DNA of 64,000 bases. Origin: Caballeronia arationis. Lineage in GTDB: Bacteria > Pseudomonadota > Gammaproteobacteria > Burkholderiales > Burkholderiaceae. Below are positions 38,862-48,040 of the stretch, piece after piece. The stretch's first letter is position 1; every line of letters begins with the position of its first letter. The stretch is from contig NZ_FCOG02000029.1 of the NCBI RefSeq assembly GCF_001544975.2, positions 20,706 to 84,705 on the forward strand. The letters are read 5' to 3'. The translations under genes and the position numbers were made by a program. The notes beneath the pieces are model-generated. The model searched no databases. It was not told the DNA's origin and saw only the letters and a program-made list of their open reading frames with translations.

Positions 38862-38875
38862 CGGATCGATAGCCT

Positions 38876-39478
38876 TCAGTACTCGACGCCGCGTTGCGCC
38901 TTCACGCCCTGCTCGCGATACGGATGCTTGACGAGCCGCATCTCGGTGACGAGATCGGCGGCTTCGATCAGCGCATCGGGCGCATGGCGGCCGGTGACGA
39001 CCACATGGAGCGTGGCGGGCCGCGCGTTCAGCACGCCGAGCACTTCGTCGAGCGGCAGGTATTCGTACTTGAGCACGGCGTTGAGTTCGTCGAGGACGAC
39101 CATCTGATACTCGCCGCTCTTGATCATGTTGCACGCGGCGTCCCAGCCCTTCCTCGCGGTGGCGATGTCCGCCTCGCGGTTTTGCGTGTTCCAGGTGTAG
39201 CCGTCGCCCATCGTGACGAAATCGCAGTTCGCGATCGCACCGAGGAAATCGCGTTCGGACGTATGCAGCGCGCCCTTGATGAACTGCACGACGCCGAGCT
39301 TCATGCCGTGGCCGAGCACGCGCACGGCCATGCCGAACGCGGCCGTCGTCTTGCCCTTGCCGTTGCCGGTGTTGACGATCAGCAGGCCCTTCTCGTGATC
39401 GGCGGCGGCCTGCTTTTTCTCATGGCCTTCCTTGCGACGCTGCGTCATGCGCAGGTGCGATTCGGTATCGGTTTTCAT
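38876..39478 (-). CDS. cobO: Cob(I)yrinic acid a,c-diamide adenosyltransferase CobO/BtuR
   Basis: 200 residues with the family P-loop in NTGNGKGKTTAAFGMAVR near residue 37 and VVQFIKGALHTSERD, MVVLDELNAVLKYEYLP later. It attaches the adenosyl group of ATP to cob(I)alamin or its precursors. Its ATG overlaps the stop of cobE (ATGA), so it is translated with it. Confidence 0.94.
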   Translation of the reverse strand: MKTDTESHLRMTQRRKEGHEKKQAAADHEKGLLIVNTGNGKGKTTAAFGMAVRVLGHGMKLGVVQFIKGALHTSERDFLGAIANCDFVTMGDGYTWNTQNREADIATARKGWDAACNMIKSGEYQMVVLDELNAVLKYEYLPLDEVLGVLNARPATLHVVVTGRHAPDALIEAADLVTEMRLVKHPYREQGVKAQRGVEY

Positions 39479-39897
39479 GCGTGGCTCTTTGAATAATGAA
39501 TTGAGTGATCTGCGGCGATGGCGACAGTCACATCGTCGACGATCGTCTTCGGCACGACGATGCGTCCCTCGTGCGACGCCAGCAGCGCGCAGGGTTCGCA
39601 AACACCACCGACGCCCAGATGCTTGCGGACCTGCGCGGACGCCGGTGCGTGCGTGTCGACGCCCTCGATCTGCTGCGCCGTGAAAAGCTGCAGCGTCAGG
39701 TGATGGCGCTCGCAGAACGCGAGCAGCGCGGCCTCGTCCGACTTGCCTTCGATGCTCGCGACTACGCGCACGCGGGCGAGCGAACGCGCGCCGGGCGTAT
39801 CGAGTGCGTTGAGTGCGCTCTGCACGGCGGCTTCGATTTCCTCGACGCTCACGCCGCGCCTGCAGCCGATGCCGAGCACGATCGAAAGCGTCGTCAT
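39475..39897 (-). CDS. cobE: CobE/CbiG C-terminal domain protein
   Basis: 140 residues matching CbiG_C: IVLGIGCRRGVSVEEIEAAV at the N-terminus, then IEGKSDEAALLAFCERH and VRKHLGVGGVCEPCALLAS. CobE is a required aerobic-pathway protein without an assigned step. A related domain also lies inside the CobJ fusion at 48041-49723. Both ends overlap neighbours by ATGA. Confidence 0.88.
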   Translation of the reverse strand: MTTLSIVLGIGCRRGVSVEEIEAAVQSALNALDTPGARSLARVRVVASIEGKSDEAALLAFCERHHLTLQLFTAQQIEGVDTHAPASAQVRKHLGVGGVCEPCALLASHEGRIVVPKTIVDDVTVAIAADHSIHYSKSHA

Positions 39898-40673
39898 GAC
39901 GTGCCTGCCATTGCACCGAGCGCGCTTGCGATGCCAAGCCCCGCAACGGACCCGATCACGACGATGGCGGGCGCCCCGAGCGCGGCCGCTTTTACGGCAT
40001 CGGGCAGGCTCTCGAGCGGTGCAAGCAGATGGCGCTGCTCGGGACGCGTGGCGGCTTCGATGGCGGCGGCGGGCGTGCGCGGGTCGAGGCCGGCGCCGAT
40101 CAGCGCGGCAACGATGTCGGGGAGTCGCCGCATGCCCATATAGATGACGAGCGTCATCTTTGTTGCGGCGAGCGCGGCCCAGTCAGGCTCCCGGTTGCCG
40201 TCGCCGCTCGCGTCCTTGCTCGCACCGTGGCCCGTGACGAACACGACGCCCATTGCATGATCGCGATGCGTGACCGGAATGCCGATGGCGGCCGGCGCGG
40301 CGATGCCCGCGGTGATACCGTGGATCACGCCGACCTGCACGCCCTCGGCGGCGAGCGCCTGCATCTCTTCGCCGCCGCGCCCGAACACGAACGGATCGCC
40401 ACCTTTTAGCCGCGCGACGCGGCGTCCCGCATGCACGTGTGCGAGCATGAGTTCGAGGATCACGGGCTGCGGTGTCGAAGGCTGGCCGCCGCGCTTGCCT
40501 ACGTAGGTGATGAGCGCATCGGTGCGGGCGAACGCGAGCACGTCGGGGTTGACGAGATCGTCGACGAGCACGACGTCGGCCTCCGACAGTGCCCTGACGG
40601 CCTTGAGCGTCATCAGTTCGACGTCGCCGGGGCCTGCGCCGATCAGGTCGACGCGGCCTTGCGGCGCGGTCAT
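39894..40673 (-). CDS. cobA: Uroporphyrinogen-III C-methyltransferase CobA
   Basis: 259 residues of the tetrapyrrole methylase fold: VDLIGAGPGDVELMTLKA (SAM site) and RLKGGDPFVFGRGGEEMQAL. It makes precorrin-2 by methylating uroporphyrinogen III at C2 and C7, the first committed step shared with siroheme. It is the first gene of the minus-strand operon, about 180 bases after its riboswitch. There is no CysG-like extension. Confidence 0.93.
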   Translation of the reverse strand: MTAPQGRVDLIGAGPGDVELMTLKAVRALSEADVVLVDDLVNPDVLAFARTDALITYVGKRGGQPSTPQPVILELMLAHVHAGRRVARLKGGDPFVFGRGGEEMQALAAEGVQVGVIHGITAGIAAPAAIGIPVTHRDHAMGVVFVTGHGASKDASGDGNREPDWAALAATKMTLVIYMGMRRLPDIVAALIGAGLDPRTPAAAIEAATRPEQRHLLAPLESLPDAVKAAALGAPAIVVIGSVAGLGIASALGAMAGTS

Positions 40674-40852
40674 GCGACACCTCGCCGGTTCGGGCGATGG
40701 CGCCATGCAGGTTCCGCACGTTCGCGCGCGATAGCTGGATTCATGTGATGCGTCTGGGATGCACTGCGCACCGCGGATCCGTCCCTCGCGGACGCGGGCG
40801 TTCGGCCAAGGCAGCGGTGCGATGCACACGTTGCCTGCCACTTGCGCTGGCC

Positions 40853-41030
40853 GGTATCCGGGCTTGCGACCTCACTTCGTTCGCCTTCCCGCTCGTTGCC
40901 TCGCAGTGGCCGTGAAAAGAATGCGCGGCAGGTTGAGCCGCCGGTCGCGTACCGTTGCGGGGACAGCACAGATTGGCACTTGGCAAAAGCTATTGTGCTC
41001 CTGTTTCCCGTTTGACTATGCGGGCCTCGA
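40853..41030 (-). ncRNA. Cobalamin riboswitch upstream of cobA
   Basis: On the minus strand the conserved B12-element blocks appear in order: ACGGGAAACAGG (about 41010), GCTGTCCCCGCAACGG (about 40965), B12 box GGCCACTG (40904-40911), GGGAAGGCGAACG (about 40890) and AGCCCGGATACCGG (about 40870). It should switch off cobA-cobE-cobO-cobB when cobalamin is present. Confidence 0.93.
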
Positions 41031-41140
41031 TGAGCCGCGCATGAGCACCAGACGCGGGCCAAAGATAACACAGGAAGGCCGCTGCAAGGGGCGTCCTTTC
41101 TTGACGCTCGTGCGCTTGCAGCCTAGACTTGCTCGCATTC

Positions 41141-41405
41141 TGGTGCTCGCGCGCGTTGCTCTTCGCGCGCGGTTAAACGGGAAGCAGGAAGCGTCCGGTC
41201 CGCCACGGATCGTCGCCAACCTGCGCTGCCCCCGCAACGGTAAGCGAAAGCCGCACGTCGCGCATCGTATCGATGCCTCGCGCGCGGCCATGCCGGCTTC
41301 GGTGCACGTGCGTTCGCCGCATCTGCATTGCTCCACTGCGCGTTTGTCATGCCCATTGCGCGCGGGAAGGTGAAGCGGCGTTTTCGTCAGCCCGGATACC
41401 GGCCA
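41141..41405 (+). ncRNA. Cobalamin riboswitch upstream of cobW, with a long insertion
   Basis: Plus-strand blocks: GGTGCTC (41142), AAACGGGAAGCAGG (about 41175), GCTGCCCCCGCAACGG (about 41226), CCACTGCG (about 41334), CGCGGGAAGGTGAAGCG (about 41361) and CAGCCCGGATACCGGCC (41389-41405). About 90 bases separate the CCCGCAA block from the B12 box, longer than in the neighbouring copy, so this element carries an extended variable arm. It leads into cobW-cobN-chlD and lies back to back with the cobA riboswitch. Confidence 0.92.
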
Positions 41406-41528
41406 GACAACAGAACGGATCGTCGTCGCGGGGATGCGGCGCGCGGTTCAACCCCTCATGACGCCTGGCGATTCGCGAACCACACGAATCGCCATGGCGC
41501 AAGCAGCAGCACACTCACGGAGCAACGG

Positions 41529-42608
<1,080 letters not shown>

Positions 42609-42612
42609 GGCC

Positions 42613-45600
42613 ATGCATCTGCTGCGCACGACGCCGGGCGGATTCGTCGATGACGCGGCGGGCGTCATGCGCATCGAGCAGACGCCCGCGCCGATTGTCG
42701 TGCTGAGTTCCGCCGACACGACGCTCTCTCTGCTCGCGAGCGCCGTACCACGGCTGGAAGCGGGCTTTCCGGCGGTGCGGCTCGCGAACCAGGCGTTCCT
42801 GCGCCAGCCCGCGTCGGTGGACTTTTACGTCGACGACGTGCTGCGCCATGCGCGCGTCGTGATCGTCGATCACCTCGGCGGCGAGGCTTACTGGCCCTAC
42901 GGCATCGAACGCATCGTCGCGCTCGCGAAGCGTGAGAAGCAGACGCTCGTGATGTTCTCCGGCGACCTGCAGGAAGACCCGAACCTCGTCGCGAAGAGCA
43001 CGGCCGATCCCGCGTTCTGCCACGAACTCTGGCGCTATCTGCGCGAGGGCGGGGCGCAGAACGCGGAAGAGTTTCTGCGCGCGATCGGTCATCGCGCATT
43101 CGGCTGGGGCCGCGAAGCGCGTGCGCCGAGCGCGCTGCCGGCCGTCGCGCTCTATCATCCGGAGCGCGAAGTCGCGACCATCGACGACTGGCGCGCGCGC
43201 TGGACCGAAGGCGCGCCCGTGGTGGCGATACTGTTCTATCGCGCGCATCTGCAATCGGGCAATACGGCCGTGTTCGACGCGCTCGTCGATGCGCTCGAAG
43301 CCGAGGGCATGAATCCGTTGCCGATCGCGATGTCATCGCTGAAAGATGCGGTGAGCCGCGAAGTCATGCAGCAGTTGTGCGCGGATCATCGCGCGTCGCT
43401 CGTGCTGAATACGACGGCGTTCGCGGCCGGCGTAATCGACGATCCCGCGCCGTTTGAACTCGCAGGCGATGCGCCGGTGCTTCAGGTGATCCTGAGCGGC
43501 GGCAATCGCGATGACTGGCTCAAGGACAACCACGGCCTGAACTCGCGCGATGTCGCGATGCACGTCGCGCTGCCCGAAGTCGACGGCCGCATCATCACGC
43601 GCGCGATCAGCTTCAAGGGGCTCGCGTACCACTGCAAGCATACGCAGGTGGATGTCGTGCGCTATCAGCCCGACCACGAACGCGTGCGCTTCGTCGCCGA
43701 ACTGAGCCGCCGCTGGTGCCGTCTGCGATCGACGGCGAATGCGCAGAAGCGCGTCGCGCTGATCCTCGCGAACTATCCGCTCTCCGAAGGGCGCATCGGC
43801 AACGGTGTCGGGCTCGATACGCCGGCGTCGGTCGTCAATATCCTCGCGATGCTGCGCGATGCGGGCTACCGCCTCGGCCCGCTTCCCGCCGATGGCGATG
43901 CGCTCATGCGCTCGCTGACCGAAGGCGTGACCAACGATCCGGTCGTGCGCGACCTGCGTCCCGCGCTGCAAAGCCTTGCGCTCGACGATTATCTCGATGC
44001 GTTCCACAAGCTGCCCGCCAGCGTGCAGCAGGAGTTGAACGAACGCTGGGGGCCGCCCGAAGCGGACCCGACCGTTCGCCGCGGCCGCTTCATGATCGCG
44101 GGAAGGCGTTGCGGCGAAGTGTTCGTCGGCATCCAGCCCGCGCGCTCGCGCGAACGCGGCGACTACGCCAGCTATCACGACGCCGACCTCGTTCCGCCGC
44201 ATTCGTATCTCGCGTTCTATTTCTGGATGCGGCTGCGTTTTTCCGCCGACGCCATCGTGCACGTCGGCAAGCACGGCAATCTCGAATGGCTGCCTGGTAA
44301 GAGCATGGCGCTCTCCGGTTCATGCTGGCCGGACCTCACGCTCGGGGCCATGCCGCATCTGTATCCGTTCATCGTCAACGATCCGGGCGAAGGCAGCCAG
44401 GCAAAGCGCCGCGCGCAGGCGGTGATCGTCGATCATCTGATGCCGCCGCTCACGCGGGCCGAGAGCTACGGCCCGTTGCAGGACCTCGAACGGCAAGTCG
44501 ACGAATACTACGAAGCGCTGATGGTCGATCCGCGCCGCGCGAAGCTCCTTCGCAAGACGATCCTCGAAGGCATCGTCGCGCAACGTCTGCACGAAGAACT
44601 CGGACTCGCTGCCGCCGACGACGACGCGCTTCTCACGCGCGCCGACGCCTATCTCTGCGAATTGAAGGAAGCGCAGATCCGCGACGGCCTGCATACGTTC
44701 GGCGCGTCGCCGCAGGGTGTGCAGCGGCGCGACACGCTGCTCGCGCTCGGCCGCTTTCCGGTCGGCGACGGACAGGGCGCGAACGCAAGTCTCCTGAGCG
44801 CGCTCGCACGCGACCTGCAACTCGGCGACGCGTTCGATCCGCTCGACGCCGACTGGGCCGCGCCGTGGACCGGGCCGCGTCCCGCCGCGTTGCTCGACGT
44901 GACGGAGGCGGCGTGGCGTCATCACGGCGATACACGCGAGCGCCTCGAACTGCTTGCGACGAAGCTGCTCGACGCTTCGCAAGCGCCGGGCGCATGGCCG
45001 ATGACATCGCTCGTTCTGCAGCGCCTGCAAGGCGACCTGCTCGCGCGTCTCGATGCATGCGGACCGCAGGAACTCACGCAGCTTCGTCGTGGGCTCGACG
45101 GACGTTTCGTGCCACCGGGCCCGAGCGGCTCACCATCGCGCGGACGCCCCGATGTGCTGCCGACCGGCCGCAACTTCTACTCCGTCGACACGCGCGCGCT
45201 GCCGACGCAGGCCGCCTGGTCGATCGGCCTCAAGTCGGCGAACCTGCTGATCGAGCGGCACCTGCAGGATCACGGCGACTATCCGCGCGCGGTCGGTCTC
45301 TCCGTGTGGGGCACGGCCACGATGCGCACCGGCGGCGACGACATCGCGCAGGCGCTCGCGCTAATGGGCGTTCGTCCGAAGTGGGCCGCGGGCAGTCATC
45401 GCGTGACCGACTTCGAGATCCTGCCGATCACGATCTTCAACCGTCCGCGTATCGACGTGACCTTGCGCGTGTCGGGTTTCTTCCGCGATGCGTTCGCGAA
45501 TCTCATGCATCTGTTCGATGCCGCCGTGCAGGCGATCGCCGAACTCGACGACGAACCCGAAGACCTCAACCCCATCCGCGCGCGCATCATGCGCGAGCGC

Positions 45601-46371
45601 GACGAACTGGTCGCGCGCGGCATCGATGCGAAAGAGGCGCGTGCGCGCGCCGGCTGGCGCGTGTTCAGCACGAAGCCGGGCGCGTACGGGGCGGGCCTGC
45701 AGGAACTGATCGACGCGAAGCAATGGCAGGACGACGGCGACCTGTCGCGCGCGTTCCAGAGCGCGGGCGGCTACGCGTACTCGCAGGGCGGCGACGGCAT
45801 CGACGCGCGCGAGACGTTCGGCGCGCGGCTCGCGGGGATCGATGTCGTCGTGCAGAACCAGGACAACCGCGAGCACGACCTGCTCGATTCGAACGACTAT
45901 CACCAGTTTCAGGGCGGCATGGTCACGGCGGTCCGGCATCTGTCGGGCGCACAGCCACAGGCCTATAACGCCGATCACAGCAACCCGGCCGCGCCGCGCA
46001 TTCGCACACTGAACGAGGAGATCGCGCGCGTGATCCGCTCGCGCGTGGTGAACCCGAAGTGGATCGACGGAGTGAAGCGCCACGGGTACAAGGGCGCGTC
46101 GGAGCTTGCGGCCACCGTGGACTATCTGTTCGGCTACGATGCGACCGCGCGCGTGGTGTCGGATCATCAGTACGCGCTCGTCACCGATGCCTACGTGAAC
46201 GACGCCGACACGCGTTCGTTCATGCAGCGCCACAACCCGCACGCGCTGCATTCGATCTGCGAGCGCCTGACCGAAGCGATGCAGCGCGGCCTGTGGCAAA
46301 ACCCCGGCGACTATCGCGCGCAGGTCGAGCGGCATCTGCTCGAAGCGGAACAGCAACTCGAAGGCCAATGA
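42613..46371 (+). CDS. cobN: Cobaltochelatase large subunit CobN
   Basis: 1252 residues, the usual size of CobN. Conserved blocks include VGKHGNLEWLPGKSMALSG and ENQDN-type NQDNREHDLLDSNDYHQFQGG near the C-terminus. CobN binds the corrin ring (hydrogenobyrinic acid a,c-diamide) and inserts cobalt with help of an AAA ATPase pair. Here no cobS/cobT genes are seen; the partner is the ChlI/ChlD-type gene whose ATG overlaps the cobN stop (ATGA). Confidence 0.95.
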   Translation: MHLLRTTPGGFVDDAAGVMRIEQTPAPIVVLSSADTTLSLLASAVPRLEAGFPAVRLANQAFLRQPASVDFYVDDVLRHARVVIVDHLGGEAYWPYGIERIVALAKREKQTLVMFSGDLQEDPNLVAKSTADPAFCHELWRYLREGGAQNAEEFLRAIGHRAFGWGREARAPSALPAVALYHPEREVATIDDWRARWTEGAPVVAILFYRAHLQSGNTAVFDALVDALEAEGMNPLPIAMSSLKDAVSREVMQQLCADHRASLVLNTTAFAAGVIDDPAPFELAGDAPVLQVILSGGNRDDWLKDNHGLNSRDVAMHVALPEVDGRIITRAISFKGLAYHCKHTQVDVVRYQPDHERVRFVAELSRRWCRLRSTANAQKRVALILANYPLSEGRIGNGVGLDTPASVVNILAMLRDAGYRLGPLPADGDALMRSLTEGVTNDPVVRDLRPALQSLALDDYLDAFHKLPASVQQELNERWGPPEADPTVRRGRFMIAGRRCGEVFVGIQPARSRERGDYASYHDADLVPPHSYLAFYFWMRLRFSADAIVHVGKHGNLEWLPGKSMALSGSCWPDLTLGAMPHLYPFIVNDPGEGSQAKRRAQAVIVDHLMPPLTRAESYGPLQDLERQVDEYYEALMVDPRRAKLLRKTILEGIVAQRLHEELGLAAADDDALLTRADAYLCELKEAQIRDGLHTFGASPQGVQRRDTLLALGRFPVGDGQGANASLLSALARDLQLGDAFDPLDADWAAPWTGPRPAALLDVTEAAWRHHGDTRERLELLATKLLDASQAPGAWPMTSLVLQRLQGDLLARLDACGPQELTQLRRGLDGRFVPPGPSGSPSRGRPDVLPTGRNFYSVDTRALPTQAAWSIGLKSANLLIERHLQDHGDYPRAVGLSVWGTATMRTGGDDIAQALALMGVRPKWAAGSHRVTDFEILPITIFNRPRIDVTLRVSGFFRDAFANLMHLFDAAVQAIAELDDEPEDLNPIRARIMRERDELVARGIDAKEARARAGWRVFSTKPGAYGAGLQELIDAKQWQDDGDLSRAFQSAGGYAYSQGGDGIDARETFGARLAGIDVVVQNQDNREHDLLDSNDYHQFQGGMVTAVRHLSGAQPQAYNADHSNPAAPRIRTLNEEIARVIRSRVVNPKWIDGVKRHGYKGASELAATVDYLFGYDATARVVSDHQYALVTDAYVNDADTRSFMQRHNPHALHSICERLTEAMQRGLWQNPGDYRAQVERHLLEAEQQLEGQ

Positions 46372-47363
46372 TCTTGAACGAATCTTCCGTTTTTCCCTTT
46401 GCTGCGCTGATCGGCCAGAAGCCGTTGCAAGAGGCGCTGTTGCTCGCCGCGGTCGATCCGGCGCTCGGTGGCGTGCTCGTCACCGGTCCGCGCGGCACGG
46501 CGAAGTCCACTGCGGCGCGCGCCCTTGCCGAACTGCTGCCCGAAGGCCGGTTCGTCACCCTGCCGCTCGGCGCGAGCGAAGAACAACTGATCGGCACGCT
46601 CGATATCGAGAGCGCACTGCGCGATGGCGGCGTGAAGTTCTCGCCCGGTCTGCTCGCGAAGGCGCATCGCGGCGTGCTCTATGTCGACGAAGTGAACCTT
46701 CTGCCGAATCCGCTCGTCGATCAGCTACTCGACGTGGCCGCGAGCGGCGTGAACACCGTCGAGCGCGATGGCATCTCGCATCGGCATGAAGCGCGCTTCG
46801 TGCTGATCGGCACGATGAATCCGGAGGAAGGCGAACTGCGTCCGCAATTGCTCGACCGCTTCGGCCTCGCGGTGGAACTCGGCAATTGCTTCGATGCGTC
46901 GGTGCGGCAGCAAATCGTCAAGGCGCGCCTTGCGTTCGATACCGACAGCCTGGCATTCCGCGAACGTCATGCGCGCGAGCAGGCGGCGCTCGCGCAGCGC
47001 ATCCACGATGCACGCGCGCAACTCGCGAGTCTCGATTTCGACGATGCCGTCCATGCGCGCGTGAGCGAGCTTTGCATCGCGGCGCAGGTCGACGGACTGC
47101 GCGCGGATCTCGTGATGCTGCGCGCGGCGCGTGCGCTCGCGGCATTCGACGGAGCACGCGCGATCGGCGTGGAGCATGTGGAGAGCATCGCGGAAGCGGT
47201 GCTGAAGCATCGACGCCGCGAGGGCGAGAGGCCGCAACAGCCACAGTCGCAAGCGCATGCAAACCCGCAAGCGAACGACGCGGACTGGGGCTATCTGCCG
47301 CCCGAACCCGCCGAGACAGCGACGGTCAAGAACGTGAGGCCGTTGCAGCCAAAAAAAGTCTGA
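46368..47363 (+). CDS. chlD: ChlI-like AAA ATPase, zero-frame product of a frameshifted chlD gene
   Basis: 331 residues: Walker A GPRGTAKST at 40-48, Walker B RGVLYVDEVNLL, and GTMNPEEGELRPQLLDRFG, the magnesium-chelatase AAA pattern. Alone it equals the small ATPase subunit (ChlI/BchI/CobS role) of the cobalt chelatase. The ATG overlaps the cobN stop. Only two codons before its TGA lies A_AAA_AAA, after which a -1 shift continues into the VWA ORF to give a ChlD-like protein of about 555 residues. The two proteins would be the ATPase and the regulatory partner of CobN. Confidence 0.9.
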   Translation: MILNESSVFPFAALIGQKPLQEALLLAAVDPALGGVLVTGPRGTAKSTAARALAELLPEGRFVTLPLGASEEQLIGTLDIESALRDGGVKFSPGLLAKAHRGVLYVDEVNLLPNPLVDQLLDVAASGVNTVERDGISHRHEARFVLIGTMNPEEGELRPQLLDRFGLAVELGNCFDASVRQQIVKARLAFDTDSLAFRERHAREQAALAQRIHDARAQLASLDFDDAVHARVSELCIAAQVDGLRADLVMLRAARALAAFDGARAIGVEHVESIAEAVLKHRRREGERPQQPQSQAHANPQANDADWGYLPPEPAETATVKNVRPLQPKKV

Positions 47364-47413
47364 GCCATCGAAGGCCGAACCCGGACGCCGAAGCAGGGCG
47401 CCTTCGATGGCTC
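47336..47413 (+). promoter_or_regulatory. Programmed -1 ribosomal frameshift signal in chlD
   Basis: Three standard elements are visible. GAGG (47336-47339) lies 11 bases before the heptamer and can act as internal ribosome site. A_AAA_AAA (47351-47357) is in the correct zero-frame register. A perfect 14-bp stem has arms 47362-47375 (GAGCCATCGAAGGC) and 47400-47413, with a 24-base loop, starting four bases after the heptamer. The zero-frame stop is at 47361-47363. The layout resembles dnaX of E. coli. The shift is inferred, not measured. Confidence 0.85.
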
Positions 47414-48034
47414 GAATCGCATTCGGCGGGACGGACGAACAGGCGCGAAGGCCCCGCGAGCCGTTCAATCGACTGGATGCAGACCTTGCGCGCGAAACGG
47501 CATGCGCCGCTCGAAGCGCGGCACGTCCGGTTTCGCCGCAAGGGCGCGGAGGGCGCGGCGCTCTATTGCTTCGTGCTGGACTGCTCGGGTTCGATGCTCG
47601 CGGGCAAGCGGCTCGCGCTCGCGAAGGGGCTGCTCATCGCGCTCTTCGACCGGGCGTATCGCGAGCGCGCGGAGGTCGCGCTCGTGTGTTTTGGCGGTGG
47701 CCGTGCCGAAGTGCGCCGGCAGCCGGGCGCGGCGCACTGGTGGAACGAACACTCGATCGCGCCGATCGGCGGCGGGGGCGGCACGCCGCTCGCGCTCGGC
47801 ATGCGCTCCGCTGGTAACGTGCTCGCGCGCGCGTCGCGGAAGAACCCTGCGCAGGAGCGCTGGCTGTGGCTGCTGACCGACGGCCGCACGTCGGACACGC
47901 CTTCGCGTCCCGTGGATGCGGACCGCGTCGTCATCGTCGATTTCGAGCGCGATGCGGTTCGGCTCGGCCGGTGCGCGACGCTCGCCGAGGCGTGGGGCGC
48001 GCAGTACAGCACCGCTGCGAACCTGGTTCGCTGA
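47357..48034 (+). CDS. chlD: VWA domain part of ChlD, reached by -1 frameshift
   Basis: 225 residues counted from the slip site: a basic linker, then a von Willebrand A domain with the MIDAS motif DCSGSM, GGTPLALGM and LLTDGRTSD. The stretch before the first in-frame ATG (47477) already reads like protein (LRWLESHSAG, SIDWMQTLRAK) and has no ATG, GTG or TTG start, so normal initiation would miss conserved sequence. As the C-terminal half of ChlD it would bridge CobN and the AAA ring. Separate translation from 47477 is the alternative. Confidence 0.85.
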   Translation, partial: SLSHRRPNPDAEAGRLRWLESHSAGRTNRREGPASRSIDWMQTLRAKRHAPLEARHVRFRRKGAEGAALYCFVLDCSGSMLAGKRLALAKGLLIALFDRAYRERAEVALVCFGGGRAEVRRQPGAAHWWNEHSIAPIGGGGGTPLALGMRSAGNVLARASRKNPAQERWLWLLTDGRTSDTPSRPVDADRVVIVDFERDAVRLGRCATLAEAWGAQYSTAANLVR

Positions 48035-48040
48035 ACACCC

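Noticed and set aside
41328..41528. A longer CobW starting inside the riboswitch
   Set aside because: The extra residues are riboswitch sequence; the ATG at 41529 has a ribosome site and the proper family start.
47477..48034. Separate VWA gene starting at the ATG 47477
   Set aside because: Possible, but the protein-like sequence upstream, the absence of a start codon there and the slip site make the frameshift reading better.
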